From positions 21,949,007-22,013,006 of the forward strand of contig OX326957.1 of assembly GCA_946800325.1 (NCBI GenBank): DNA of 64,000 bases. The letters are read 5' to 3'. Position 1 is the stretch's first letter; each line of letters opens with the position of its first letter. This DNA is from Luzula sylvatica. Its lineage: Eukaryota > Streptophyta > Magnoliopsida > Poales > Juncaceae. Shown piece after piece: positions 32,263 to 45,474 of this stretch. The notes under the pieces were generated by a model. The model searched no databases, had not been told where the DNA came from, and saw nothing but the letters and a program-made list of their open reading frames with translations. The translations under genes and the position numbers were made by a program.

Positions 32263-34056
32263 TGTTAGATTTGTGTTCTAAAAGTTATCATATGAGGATA
32301 ATTTTCAAATGCTATATTTATGAATTGGATGTTATTTACATTTTGTTCCATGAGCTTTTATATTTATCACTTAGAAGTGTTCAAGAAGTTGCACTTGGTC
32401 TTGAACCGAAGAACTTTAAGTGATAATAAATATTGAACTCTAAAATGTTCACATGTCTTGGTTGTTAGCAGGAACACTAATATACATAATAAGAATGTCG
32501 TGTTGATTAAAAGTACGTTGCAGTTCTGCAAACGTTGATAAAAAATTATCATTTAATAACACGAATATATGAAAAGCTTCATATATTGAACAGACCTAAT
32601 AGATGAAACATTATATGGATTGTGTTAGTGTCATTAATGTTTTCATCGTGTCTCTGGTTCTAAGATTGAGAGATGTATCACTTTCACATGAGGAATGCAT
32701 AACGTAATTATTATAAAAAGCTGCTTATTAATAAGTGATGATAAAAGTAATAGTTCTTTATACGTAACTTATCCTGGAAAGAGAGTACATGTCAATAACA
32801 TCATTGCCACTCATTCATTATGAGAAATGATATTATGGGCCCCTTGATAAAGTAGAATTATGAATGGATCCAATATAACTGAAGTGCAGTTATATATTTA
32901 TAATTTACTTAATAGAGAACAAGAAATGGTTATAATACAAAGATGACACATCACTACTTTGTATATTAATCACAATATCATAAAGGCAAGGAATGGACAC
33001 AATCAATATCACAAGGATTACGTTTCGTAAAACGGTTACTAAACATCTAAGTTATTTGGGTAACCGTAATGTATAGCTAGAATACCGCTTACGGTTTGTG
33101 GAATAAAGTGTTTTATTCCATTGTCAACATGACATAGATCCTCGATATATGTCACACCAACTGAACGGGAAACGAGAAATATATTATATATTTTTTCTAT
33201 GTATAAAGATTTCATGTTGTATGAAATACATATACAAATAGAAATATGTAAAATATTATGTCATATGAGATGACTACCTAGCATGAAAATAAATTAAATG
33301 AAATGTGCATATTATGAGAATAATATATGTAGCACATATCATAATTTGTTTCAAGCCCAAGCCCAAAACAAATTGAGAAGAAAACTTGAGAAGTCCAAAT
33401 TAACATGGATCATGACCATAAATTCGAGACAGATTTTGAGGCATGTTTGAACAGATATTTGAAATAGCAAAACTTTACCATTCTGTACAAATGACCTATG
33501 TAAATTGTAGCCATTTGAATGTAGTTTTTAATGGCGAAGGTTTCAAGTCATTTGGAATTCTCTAGAAGAAGTTATGACAGAAACAATGAACAGTGGTCAG
33601 AAGTTAATGTGCTGCTTCGAATTTTGTTCATGCCTTAAATGCCATACGAATTTGAAAGGGTCTTGACCTAATGTTGGGGGACTATAAATATGAGACCTGA
33701 CTATGCATTTGATAAGTGGAATATACATGAGTATATGAATGTAATAAGAGTTTTCTCTCTATAGCCAGTCTCTCCCTCTTTCTCTTGAAGTGTTTGTTGA
33801 AACGTTGATTAAGGAATCAATCAGAAACGGGCGACGGAGCTAGGTGCGGACAAGAGGACGCTAGCACGAACTCGACGCCGTTCTTGTATCGGATTCAAAG
33901 GTGAACCAAAGAGGACCAGACCTACGTTAAAGATCTTTGGTATTGTATTCTAATCCTTCTTGTGGGATAGATAAAATAAATTAGAGTAGAAAATTAGCTT
34001 AAGTAAGACGATTCCCGACTTTGTGGGAATAAATTTTTAATATTTACTCCGACGAA
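32263..34056 (+). mobile_element. Possible LTR or LTR-like promoter region
   Basis: The stretch starts TGTTAGATTTGTG and carries a good TATA box (GACTATAAATATGAG, about 33681). The TATA box is followed by a CT-rich leader (TTCTCTCTATAGCCAGTCTC) and a GC-richer patch with GGACAAGAGGACGCTAGC. This order is typical of U3-R-U5 of plant Copia LTRs. The right terminus, a primer-binding site and a partner LTR were not found, so the call is tentative. Confidence 0.35.
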
Positions 34057-35371
34057 CGTCATGAAATCCTTCACGTTTAAACTCAATTATATAATAATTA
34101 TATGTTTGTAAATATATTGATATCAATAAATTCATTATTATTAATAAAAATTCATGAAATTTATCTATCAAAGATATATGCATTATAATTAATAAGAATC
34201 CATGAAATTGGACCATCATTATAAATCCACACAAAATAAATAAAATATAACATTTTATAATTCAAACAAAATTAAAATTTCAAAACAAATAAAAGAAAAT
34301 CATGAATAATACACACAAATTCGAAATATATATTTAAAATGTTATCCATTAACACAAAATATATTTTGTTTTTTTTAAAAAGAAACACACAATTGTAAAT
34401 TATACAATAAGAAATAAATAATTGAGCTGTAGTTTCATAAGGAAATTATATATGGAGCCCCAATAACACAAAAATATCAACCTTGAGGGAATGGCAAGGG
34501 AGGATTAAGTAGGTTGATTAATATTATTGATTGAATCAAGGTGACCTTTGCCCTTCCTACCTTCCATCAATTGTTGAGAATTAATGATTTAATTGACTGT
34601 TTAATTGAATTGACACGTCAATTAACATTTACTAATATTAACATATTATAAATTATTGATGTGTTAATTAAACGCGTCAATTAACATTTAATTGAGTCAA
34701 TTAGAAATGATAATTAATTTATTTTGTCACCTCATTAAGGATATTGTGATGAGTTTGGGGGTCAATTATATTTTTCTTGCATACATGGGTATAATTTGCG
34801 TTACAATAAAAACAGAACTCCAAAAAAAAAATGACATGTGTCATCATGTGGTGATATGTTCAAAATTATATCTATTCAAGTATAACCGCCGAATTCATTT
34901 TAATCTTGCTATTTACAAGTGCCGTGTAAAATCCATTTCTTGATAAATTACAACAAAAAACACATTTTAAATGATGTGTAATATAATGTCTAACCCTATA
35001 TTATGTAAATGTTGTGAAAATTTTATTTTTGCGGCTTCTTTAAAAAATGCAACTTTGTAAATAATACGTATATCTATGTTTATAAGTTTTAAGAATTTTC
35101 ACATGTTTAATATTGTTGGACCATGGTTGGTTTGATGATCTTCAAAACTAATATCAAGTACTAACGAATAACTTAAGTTGTGATTAAGTCAAGGGACACA
35201 CACGAAATATTGAAGATAAGTTTTTTTTTTTTTTTGAAGGAGGTTTGACAATGTGTCGAGACCTCGAATATATTAGATCAAAGAATTGAAACGAAAGAGA
35301 GAATTTGGGGAGAATATATAAGACAATATTTTTATTTTTTTTGAAGAGAATCCTAAGCCAAGAATCGTGGC
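34057..35371. other. Unassigned AT-rich stretch
   Basis: Only short accidental open frames are present. No transposon ends or RNA genes are recognised. Confidence 0.4.
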
Positions 35372-35440
35372 CATTATAGGTTTTTTTTTTTATATTGATG
35401 CCGCCGGGATTCGAACCCACAACCTCTACAACATGAGGGT
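35372..35440 (-). mobile_element. 5'-truncated SINE remnant
   Basis: On the minus strand GGTTCGAATCCCGG is a perfect B-box, followed by GGCATCAATATA and a long A tail. No A-box precedes it. The position and tail suggest a truncated tRNA-derived SINE and not a tRNA gene. Confidence 0.5.
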
Positions 35441-35624
35441 TTTTTGAAGATAAGTTAAACGACGTACAAACACATGAAAACAGTTCTTGATTTTATAAAA
35501 CTCTTCCAATCAAAATTCCAAGAATTGTAATTTGAGTTAGTTTGTTACGAAATTCGTAATTTGTTGTACAGTATATATTTTATATGTTAAATTGTAATTT
35601 TTATAGTATCAATGTATCTCTAAG

Positions 35625-36334
35625 TGTTGGTTATATTTCAATAAAATAACCAAATAAATAAATAAATCGAGAACAAGCCTGGTGTAGCCGCGTGGTCGTG
35701 CCACTGCTGCCATAAAGACAGATTAACGCCCTCTTGTGCAGGGTATTTCCGTTTGTCCATCTTCAAGGTTCTACACCTCCGATTTGTCTCGGTTCCGATC
35801 TAGTAGCACAGTCGTAGAACGGAAATCTTCGTCTTGAAATGGATGAAGACATTTACACCAATTTTTCAACCAAGCCAAGCCAATAAAATTAAATAGAGAA
35901 TATAATATATTATTCATTTTATGAGAGGTATTTATTTATTAAATAGAATACATGTATATATAGAGGATACAATATGGTATAGGTTGATAAGACTACCTCC
36001 ATTCTCGTATGTACCTTCTTATAAAGGAGAAGAGGAAACATATAATTCAATAATATTAATGTGGGCATTCAAAACCGAATAGCCATCATAACCCAATTAA
36101 TCAGGGGGTTATCTATTCTTTAATTGTATGCAACCATTATTTTGATCTTTTCTTTGTAACTTATAACTCCAATAATTAATATATGTATTCTACAGAAGAA
36201 TAACGATACACAAAATATGTGCATTAAAATAATTAATCTAATTGTTTATATTAATTAAATAAACAATTAAAGTTTATAAAATAATATAACAGTTTTAAAA
36301 TTTTATTAGTATTATTTTAACAAATAATACAACA
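35625..36334 (-). repeat. 3' LTR of element C
   Basis: 710 bp, nearly identical to the copy at 40019-40767. It includes the landmark CAAGCCTGGTGTAGCCGCG and ends AATACAACA. The polypurine tract lies at 36335-36346. Confidence 0.9.
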
Positions 36335-36346
36335 TTCCCCCTCAAA
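36335..36346 (-). promoter_or_regulatory. Polypurine tract of element C
   Basis: The minus strand reads TTTGAGGGGGAA directly before the LTR start, the normal plus-strand priming site for this class. It fixes the orientation of element C. Confidence 0.7.
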
Positions 36347-37199
36347 TTTTAAAACTTTTTTTTAAATTTATTCTCTTTTCAAAACTTGGTATCTACTATG
36401 CATAAATATGAGTGGACGTAACCTTGAACCCATATATAGTGAAAATTATATAGGATCTTTTACAACCTCACACATAGTAGGAAAAATCCGTTGGTGTTTT
36501 TATGCGGGTGTGCGCTATTTATGGTCATGCGCTAACCTTGATTATCATGAGAATACATTAAGATTATGCCCTTATTCTTTAGTCGCGGCCCACGACGATT
36601 CTCACTTAGGTAATTCCTTAAGAGTATACGGTGTGGAAATATACTCCGTTTTATTATTAAATGTAATATATATATATATTTCTTGTATGTATATATTTTT
36701 TCTGGAATTATTAAGAATGATAACATTCAACCTAACCATCATCTTGAAGCACTTCACCATAGAGATGAGCACAGACATTAGAGTCAAAATAGTGCTTCGA
36801 AAATGTCACATCAGTCCCTTCGTTCACCCCTTGAACCATTTGTCCGGACCGGCCAGCCACAATGCTAGGGATCCCACTTCTGGTGACGATTATATGAGCA
36901 TAAATCTCATCCCCCTCGATGAACTAGATCTTGTAGGATCTATTACCGAAATATTATTTTTCGATTTTATTAAATTAAGTGACATATCACAATTTATTTA
37001 TTTTCGTACGATTTTATATTTAATAAATAAGTGTCCATTTTTTTTTTTTTTATGATTCATAATTTATTGATTGATCAGATCAATAATTATTTTTTAAATC
37101 AATATGCATGCTAATTATTTAATTAGACACTTTAGGAATTTCTCAAAGATGAGTTCCTAGGCCGGTTTTAGGCAAATTATATATATATATCAATGTTAA

Positions 37200-37215
37200 T
37201 TTGACTAATATTTGA

Positions 37216-37306
<91 letters not shown>
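37200..37306. repeat. (TA)n microsatellite within a short direct repeat
   Basis: About 85 bases of TA are flanked on both sides by ATCAATGTTAATTTGACTAA and ATATTTG (37190 and 37303). This points to a duplication around the expanding repeat inside element C. Confidence 0.85.
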
Positions 37307-37335
37307 ATGTTAATTTGACTAATATTTGAAATTAG

Positions 37336-38148
37336 TGTTGGGAATTCACCCATCCCCGGGCCCGCGCAGCGGATATGAAGGCCCGGTCCGGTTCCCTAAA
37401 TCCAAGATCACGCCATGACTTCGAGGGTACGATGCAAAGTAGGATAGACGATTACCAGCGTGAAATTGATCACGCACGACGGGTTGATCGCTCGCATCCT
37501 TCTTTTCCTTCGGTGTCACGTTGGTGACTAGCCCGTACGTCACATACCGCACGTCTCCCACCGTCTTGACACTCCTCGGGTTGTCTTCGTGCGTTCCATG
37601 TCCGCATGCTTCCACAGCCCGTTACTCGATTCGCTCGTTTCCGTCTCCGGCAGATTTCGTTCCTCCGAATCGATCACAACCGAAAGAGCCCCAGATGTTG
37701 CTCCTCTACTTGTATCCACCTTGACTCGTAAGACGTCGGTCGCGGGTGCAACTGCCTAGACGATGCACCGGCGAACTTGCTCGATTGATTGATTCTCTAT
37801 ACCGGAAAACACCTTTTCACGGTTTCTCTCTCTTTACATCATTTCTCTCTCTAGAAAGTTGTCTCACAATTCTCTGGAATATTCTGAATTAATTAACTGA
37901 ATGAACCACACCAGATGAGAGAGAAAAATCCTATTTATATCATATAGGATTAGGATTGGCCAAAAGACATGTATATCCAATATACACTCTTTCACACAGA
38001 AAGTTGCATGTATCTGTCCAGTATTCTGTCCATACGAAATTGGTACATTCCTTTGACAGAAAATCACCCAACACGAAAATTGTAGATAATCTTATTATCT
38101 ACTCGACCCAATTTGGCCTGGCCCAATTGGAGTTTGTATGCAAAAGTA
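37336..38148 (-). mobile_element. Truncated family-X LTR nested in element C
   Basis: The sequence starts TGTTGGGAATTCACC and matches the 57799 LTR through CGGGCCCGCGCAGCG, ACGTTGGTGACTAGCCCG and GACGTCGGTCGCGGGTGC. It breaks off near GTATGCAAAAGTAAT instead of reaching the TTCCTTCA end. About 170-200 bp of the LTR are missing. Confidence 0.85.
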
Positions 38149-39240
38149 ATTAGTAATTGGAGTTCGTATTCCAATCAATTTGTCCAGTATTTCCTTCAAT
38201 TAGTACTCTTAGTGAACACATCTTAACATCAATTAATATGTTATAAATTAGAATACTATATATATGTATTCATGTAGGATCACAAATCAGTGACTTCCAA
38301 ATTTATATAAAATGATAATTTTATCAAGTTTCATTTGTAATTTATTTGTTCATTTAATTTAACAAATAATACTGGAATATTAACATTTCATTTTTCTTTA
38401 GAAATGTAATTAGAAATGACCATTGAATTGAATAGGAAACCAAAATAATGAGATCTTGTCTCATAATTACGAGATAATTTTTCTTATCTCGACAAAATAA
38501 GAATACAGCTAGCAAATCTTATAACTTCTGCAACTTTTCGTTAAATCTATTATTATTATTATTATTAATAGACATATATATAACTCATTTCTGAATTATA
38601 ATCAGCAAAATATTTCAATAATAGAAATGTTATATTATTTTGTATCATGTAATGGTAATAAGAATCACAGAGAGTGAAAATTTCGGTTGCTTATTGTATT
38701 AAAATATCCAAGCAGGCCAAATGGCATTTAAAACCGAAAACAAAATTTAATTATTCCTTCTTATAATTCTCTTGATAAATATCCTACATTTAATAAAATG
38801 TGGATAAATTTCAACCATATATATTACAGGCATGAAACACAAATATCATGAAGTTAATTTATGATATTATTATTTAACATATTTGTATAACCTTGGACAA
38901 AATGATAACTGTCAATTGATGGCATTAATTATCAATTATTCTCCTCAATAATTTTGTTGGAGTGTGAGGAAATTTGATTTTGTCCAATGTTTGGGTTTAT
39001 AGGTCCATCGCACACATGTTGGCAACAAAATAATTCTGACTTTATTTTGTGAACCATCAAATATTATTATGCCAACAATATATGTAATTGAATCGCATAC
39101 CAATAAACTATTTAAATTAATAGTTTTGTTCAAAATTATATTTTACGTATAGTAGATCAAAATGATCTATTATGCCTTGAATATAGAATTCATAATTTCA
39201 TATCACATGAATAAAACAATGTCATGACTATCTTCTTTTC

Positions 39241-39277
<37 letters not shown>

Positions 39278-40018
39278 TTTAAATGAAGAGATAATATTAT
39301 CAAACTTCATACCATATTCACATTGTTATAGTTATTTATAAATCTGATTCTAAATAATTTGTCTGTTTAAATTATTTGAAGTTATACTCAATATATTTTT
39401 ATTTTAGTAGAAAATTTATCATGTCAATTTTCATAATAATAACAATTGGATATATATCCTCAATATTAAGAATACAAAAATCCTAAATGATCAAAATAAA
39501 TATATTATGATCAAGATTTAATTTTATCAATTAGTTAATTTTAATTATTATATTGTTATTCATTTTAGAATAACAATATAGATTTGTATAAAATTCTTGA
39601 CAAGAGGAGATAGGAATGCTTAGACCATATATGTGAACATAAGCTCCATAATCAAACCACAAATTCAAATTAAAAGAGTAAATAAATTACTCAAATTTAT
39701 AATTTGATTGCTATATCTGCATTACTTGATCTTAATAAAATAAAAGATTCAAGTAGGCTATATTATAAATAAAATAACCAAATCATTGGTTGAGATGATC
39801 AATAATTTTGTTCTAAAGTACACTCTTGTCTCGGCCAACATAAAAGAAGGTCAAAAATTCATTACCTCCAAAGTAACTCAATTAACAAAAAATAGTACTG
39901 AATCATTCTTCCACTGGAGAATAAGATTTGGTACTTAAACTCAAATAAATCAATATAATCCAAATCAATGACACACATAAATTTATATCTCGGTTAGATT
40001 ATTAATCTGTCTTTAGAT
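38149..40018. other. Interior of element C, unassigned
   Basis: AT-rich DNA with a (TTTTC)n run at 39232-39262 followed by a T run. No protein motif is recognised on either strand. Confidence 0.5.
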
Positions 40019-40767
40019 TGTTGGTTATATTTTAATAAAATAACCAAATAAATAAATTAAATAATTAAGTTAAATAATAATAATAAATAAATAAATAAAT
40101 CGAGAACAAGCCTGGTGTAGCCGCGTGGTCGTGTCACTGCTGTCATAAAGACAGATTAACACCCTCTTGTGCAGGATATTTCCGTTTGTCCATCTCCAAA
40201 GTTCTACACCTCCGATTTGTCTCGGTTCCGATCTAGTAGCACAGTCGTAGAACGGAAATCTTCGTCTTGAAATGGATGAAGACATTTACACCAATTTTTC
40301 AACCAAGCCAAGCCAATAAAATTAAATAGAGAATATAATATATTATTCATTTTATGAGAGGTATTTATTTATTAAATAGAATACATGTATATATAGAGGA
40401 TACAATATGGTATAGGTTGATAAGACTACCTCCATTCTCGTATGTACCTTCTTATAAAGGAGAAGAGGAAACATATAATTCAATAATATTAATGGGGGCA
40501 TTCAAAACCGAATAGCCATCATAACCCAATTAATCAGGGGGTTATCTATTCTTAAATTGTATGCAACCAGTATTTTGATCTTCCCTTTGTAACTTATAAC
40601 TCCAATAATTAATATATGTATTCTACAGAAGAATAACGATACACAAAATATGTGCATTAAAATAATTAATCTAATTGTTTATATTAATTAAGTAAACAAT
40701 TAAAGTTTATAAAATAATATAACAGTTTTAAAATTTTATTAGTATTATTTTAACAAATAATACAACA
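40019..40767 (-). repeat. 5' LTR of element C
   Basis: 749 bp. It differs from the left copy mainly by an additional AAATTAAATAATTAAGTTAA and AATAATAATAAATAAAT stretch near its start and a few substitutions, which suggests a fairly recent insertion. Confidence 0.9.
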
Positions 40768-41029
40768 CTAAGTATGTTTATTATATTTTTTAAATATCAA
40801 AATGTTTTCACATTTGTTTCTTCGCTTTACACTTTAATACAACCAATATATGTATACATATTTTAATGTTAATTTTTTCTTTTTGTATATATTTTTGAAT
40901 TAAAATAGAGAGGGCTCACAAGTACCACTTCTATTATTTCATTAATAATTAAAAGTTTTTTACAACCTCTAAATCTTCTTTTTGTATACTCATTATATTT
41001 AGGCTAATCATGTATCTTAATAACACGCA

Positions 41030-41212
41030 GTGGCGAAATCCGAAACTAATGATAGGAGCTGTCGGGTGCCCGATAAGGGAAATCGAGAAGCGTATTTAGT
41101 ATATAATAGAATGGGGGCTTCAAAAATCATAATTGGATGTAGATATTGTTGCGGTGAGGGTGTCCGGGGTCCCGCCGGTCTCCCTCTAAATCAGCCCCTA
41201 ATTAGGATGTAG
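41030..41212 (+). other. GC-richer unassigned repeat
   Basis: Starts CGCAGTGGCGAAATCCG and contains GGTGTCCGGGGTCCCGCCGG. It stands out from the AT-rich surroundings and begins like a widespread plant repeat, but neither terminus nor family can be defined. Confidence 0.3.
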
Positions 41213-41609
41213 ATATTAATTAACATAAACAAGTAGATATTATAAAGTTATATTAAAGTTGTAAAATTTTAGGATGATGATATTGCAAGAGCTAACATGG
41301 ATTAACTAAGAACAATTAAAAAAAATTCTAACAAATGATATTTATATCCCTATTTATTTTGGTTGTTATTTAGTATATTTAAATATTTATTAGTGTTATT
41401 ATCTTCCCTCAATCATGCAAAAGTATTTTTTAAATATTATGAATAATCAAATATAATAAATATTGAAATATAAATAAGTCAAGTAAATCATGCATTTCGT
41501 TTTTTTATCTTAATGATGTCCATGATTTTAATCTTCATCTAAAAAATGATATTTAGTCTTTGAATATATAAAAAGTGTCTTATTATTATTATTATTATTA
41601 TTATTAGAG
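41213..41609 (+). repeat. Long direct repeat, copy 1 (second copy at 63583)
   Basis: The text from ATATTAATTAACATAAACAA to the TTA microsatellite recurs at 63583-63994 with only scattered substitutions. The two copies are 22.4 kb apart in the same orientation. Neither encodes a protein. Confidence 0.9.
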
Positions 41610-41945
41610 CTCTTCTACTATGCCCTCCAAATATCACCCCATTAATCGTGATGTTGTCATCATGACATCACGATTAAATGGGAGCACCCATTTGCATCCA
41701 AAATGTTCCCCAATTAATTTTGTAATTTTAATTTGATTATTTTAATTAAAAATTACATTGAACCATCGATTAGTTTAATTAGAAGTTAATTAAATGTACT
41801 TTTAATTGCATTTTATTTAGATGTTAATTGAATGTTTAATTAATTTGGTGCAAATTGGAGGCATGAATTAGTAAGCATGACAAAATGATGTCATGCTTAC
41901 TCCATCATGATTTTGGGGGTGAAATAGTTGGGAAGAGTATATTTT
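41610..41945. mobile_element. MITE-like element with imperfect inverted ends
   Basis: The left end CTCTTCTACTATGCCC...ATCACCCC and the inverted right end CTCTTCCCAACTATTTCACC are similar over about 35 bp. TTA-rich DNA flanks both sides. It contains internal inverted TGATGTCATG motifs. The superfamily is uncertain. Confidence 0.45.
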
Positions 41946-42944
41946 TCCTTATTATTATTATCATGACATGTGTCATTTTTACATTTCTCATTCCAATATA
42001 TATTTATGGAAGATAATTGCGCTAATTGATAAATATAATAAATATTAATCATCATTAATAGAGACATAATTGTCATTTGATAAAAAAAAAAATTAATCGC
42101 TCTTAATCATGTCAGATTTTATTGGTATTATTCGCAACAAATAATACAACAGACTTTTCATAATGACCAAAAACGATAATAGGGAGGAGGAAGGGGTTTA
42201 CCATAAGAAATGAGGCATGAGATGGTTCATGGTGGCTAACATAGGTGCAGAGATGCTTCACAATGATGGGAGAGACAAGCAAACATAGGTGACTCATGGT
42301 ATCTTCTCGAGATGAAGATAGGTGGCCCTCGTACAGCAAGGTGATTCATAGTAATTATATTATTTTCAAAGAAATAAATAATAGATGAGGACTCATGAGT
42401 CTCTCTATTTAAAAAAAAAACAGAAAATTTAAAAAAGATATGTAATATACAAGCTATGATGAATTATGGACAAAATAAGAGAAAATAGAGGAACAAGGGA
42501 GGAGAAGGAACTAAATGTATAATTTCTCATTTCTTGATGCTTCATTTTTGATGTGATTCCTACAACAAAATACACATATTTATAGGACTCATGGTACATA
42601 TATAACATATAACATATGTACATGCACTCATTAATTCTAAACACACTCTGTTTAAACTCCCAAATTAATCTTTCAAGAACTCTCACAATTACACACTCAA
42701 AATTCCTCGCAACTAAAACAACACGAAACATAAAACTTGCAAAATAACATGAAACATAAAACTTAGAAAATAAGTTTAATACTCAACACTACCAAAGGTT
42801 AAGTGGGCGGGCAGTCATGTCGAGATTATTGACCAATGGACTCTTGTAAAATTCATTTGTTTACGTTAGAATCAAAATATAAACACGGTATTGACCAATG
42901 GACTTCGAACATTTTGGGCCAACTTAGATTTAGAGAAAGAGCTC

Positions 42945-42951
42945 ATTTACC

Positions 42952-42988
<37 letters not shown>

Positions 42989-43280
42989 CCCCCACCACTA
43001 TTCACGATGTGGGGGAAATGATACCCATCTCCAATATTCGTACCCCTGAGCTTTGTATTAACCGTTAATTTAAATAATTAATTGTGTTAACGATTAATAC
43101 AATTGTATTACATGTTAATTACATTTGAATTAACCGTTAATTATATTTGAATTAATCATCAATTGAAATGGGGTGTACGAATTGGAGATTTGAATTAACC
43201 CTCAAATGCACTATTCATCCCCAGTGTACGGATCGGGATGTTTTGTTGCATTTGAGGGGCACGGAATAATTATCCTTAGA
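42945..43280. mobile_element. MITE-like element carrying a poly-C run
   Basis: The left end TTACCGTGCCCC is mirrored by GGGGCACGGAATAATTATCC on the right (43256-43275). A run of 33 Cs (42955-42987) sits in the left end. The interior has repeated TTGAATTAACCGTTAAT-like text. A relative ends near 46330 (GAGGAGCACGATATACTAATCC). Confidence 0.5.
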
Positions 43281-43317
43281 GAAAAGGATGATGCATCATG
43301 ATTAATGTACGGCCTTC

Positions 43318-45428
43318 TTAGTCATCTCTTTCTGTAGTTTTCTCTGCTTCTTCCTTGGCCAATTTCAAATCTTTGATCAAATTTTCGAGACACGCCTTCG
43401 CTTCGTTTCTCGTATTCTTTCTCGGCATCAAGCCTTTTGCCACGTCAGCAGGGGTCATATTTACCTCCGACAGTAATTCTCGGATTGTCTCGAATAAATC
43501 GTGCTCCTCGACCCCAATGTAGGTTTTAGCCAAAGCCTTGAATGAAAAATATTGAAAATTTAATTATTAGTCAGTTTTTATAAACAATATATAAATATAT
43601 TACTTTGAAAGCTTCGAATGTGCAATAAGACATCTCTATATGCATGTCCATTCTGCCTCTTCTAATCAATGCCGGATCGAGTTTCTCGACATAATTGGTC
43701 GTGAAAATTATTATCCTCTCACGGCCACATGACGACCATAATCCATCGATAAAATTCAAAAGCCCCGAAAGAGTTACCTACTCCATTATACATTATCGAT
43801 TAGACCCGACTTATCAAATGAGTTAACAAATAAGACCACATTACCTTACTAGCCTCGTCCTTCTCGTCCACCACCATAGGTGGTGTCTTCTTCTTCTTCT
43901 TTTTCTTCTGATCTTTCGCCTCGTTGTTCTCATTCCGCTTGCCAGTCAGATCGAGGGAACAATCAACATCCTCGATGACAATAATAGACTTACCAGATGT
44001 TTCTATAAAGATTTTTCGTAATTCCCGGTTGTTTTCGACAGCTGTCAATTCAAGATCATAAATGTCGTATTCTAAAAAGTTTGCTATCGCTGCTATCATC
44101 GTAGACTTGCCGGTTCCGGGAGGGCCGTGCAAGAGGTATCCGCGCTTCCAAGCCTTTCCAATTTGTTTATAATACTCTTTTCCTATTACATACCGAAATT
44201 TAATGAAATTTTAGTTTCATATATAAATACTAAGTTGCTAATAAAGTTTTTTTTTTCTTTAGCTGTATTATTACCTTCTCGAAAGGTTACGAGGTCGTCT
44301 AAGATCTCTTTCTTCTTAATCGGGTCCATGGCAAGAGTGTCAAAGGTGGCAGGGTGCTCGAAGGCCACGTGGCTCCAGATAGACTGTCTATGGCCCTCCC
44401 AACTGTTACTTGGATTATTGGTGAAGAGGCGTCTTTGCCGGTTGGAGACAGTGAAAGCTCGACCTTGCTTGAGGACATGATTTAAGTACGCACCTTCGAT
44501 TAATTCTCGATTGCGCTTATGGAACGTTATGCGGTAGTATCTAATTTTGATAAATTTATGAAACAGACTTGAGGTTACATGAGAGGAGTATGAATTACTT
44601 GAAGAACATACATTCAGTTCCATATCAATAAATCTCAATATCAACAATTTAACATAAGTTAGATACATACGGAGATTTTTGTAAAACCTCCTTACTTTTA
44701 CTTTTCTTAATATATTTAAAAAAATCATCACTTTTAAGATTCCATATTTTGTCTCACAAAAAAATCAAATGGTAATTAACAAGTTAATTAACGTGTAATT
44801 GACTCTCATTTGAATTAACAATTTTTAATTAACATCCATCCAAATTAACAATTCATAATTAATATTCTTTAAATGTTAATTCGGTGTTCCTTGTTAATTA
44901 TTATGTTAATAAAGTTGATTAATTAACATGAAGTGATATCATCGAGGATATTATTGTGAAATGTGGTGTACAAGTACAATTTTTCTTTGCAATATTATTT
45001 TGATACCTGAGTTCCTCCTCCCCAGGATACATGCTAATAGTGCTCGATTTTGGTTGGCGCATCGAGGCGAACCACCAGATTTTGGTACCATCAAAAATAT
45101 CTATCACCTCCTCATAATCATCGATGGTCACGAGGGGTCTGTCGCTCTCTTTGCCGAGCTCGGCCTTCAGCTTCCGAGCCCGATGCAGACAAACCGAGCT
45201 TAAGTAGGCCTCAGAAGCCGAATACAAGTCGTCACGTGCCATATGTTCGCTGTTATACTCGTGAACAGTTATTTGATCATACGAATGGACGAAGGATAGT
45301 ATTTTGTCGAAAAAGTTGGATACGTATTGCTCTAGTTGTAATGGAATGTGATCTTTCACCATTGCCCATAGGAAGAGAAAGCTTGCTATGAATGAACCTA
45401 GACCTGACCAAGGAATTTCTCCTATCAT
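43318..45428 (-). CDS. AAA-3: BCS1-like AAA-ATPase, intact five-exon gene
   Basis: Exons are 45007-45428, 44275-44540, 43845-44182, 43604-43777 and 43318-43536; joined they give 473 codons including the stop (472 aa) with no break. The frame is open further upstream to 45548, but the ATG at 45428 (MIGEIPWSGLG) is the one shared with AAA-1 and AAA-2. The protein has a hydrophobic N-terminal anchor, the ASD domain (ITVHEYNSEHMARDDLYSAS), Walker A GPPGTGKST with His in place of the usual Tyr before it, Walker B SIIVIEDVDCS, and FTTNYVEKLDPALIRRGRMD. Exon 3 has an extra Lys-rich loop (KDQKKKKKKKTPP) coded by a CTT microsatellite. The C-terminal tail is shorter than in AAA-2. It is closest to AAA-1. 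Confidence 0.9.
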
Positions 45429-45474
45429 TTTGTTCCCTCTTGATTTGAGATAATTTGGAGTTTCCGAGTGAATA

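Larger units (their letters stand above)
35625..40767 (-). mobile_element. Complete LTR retrotransposon C with TSD CTAAG, non-autonomous
   Basis: Two direct LTRs (35625-36334 and 40019-40767) begin TGTTGGTTATATTT and end AATACAACA. The whole is flanked by CTAAG at 35620-35624 and 40768-40772. Next to the left LTR the minus strand reads TTTGAGGGGGAA, a polypurine tract, so the element points to the left. The 3.7-kb interior contains no recognisable gag or pol, a foreign LTR fragment and a TA microsatellite. No usual primer-binding site adjoins the right LTR. It is a large-derivative type element or a badly decayed Copia. Confidence 0.9.

Noticed and set aside
36408..37055. 215-codon plus-strand frame
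   Set aside because: It lies in the 3' non-coding part of LTR element C on the opposite strand, has no recognisable domain and crosses low-complexity sequence.
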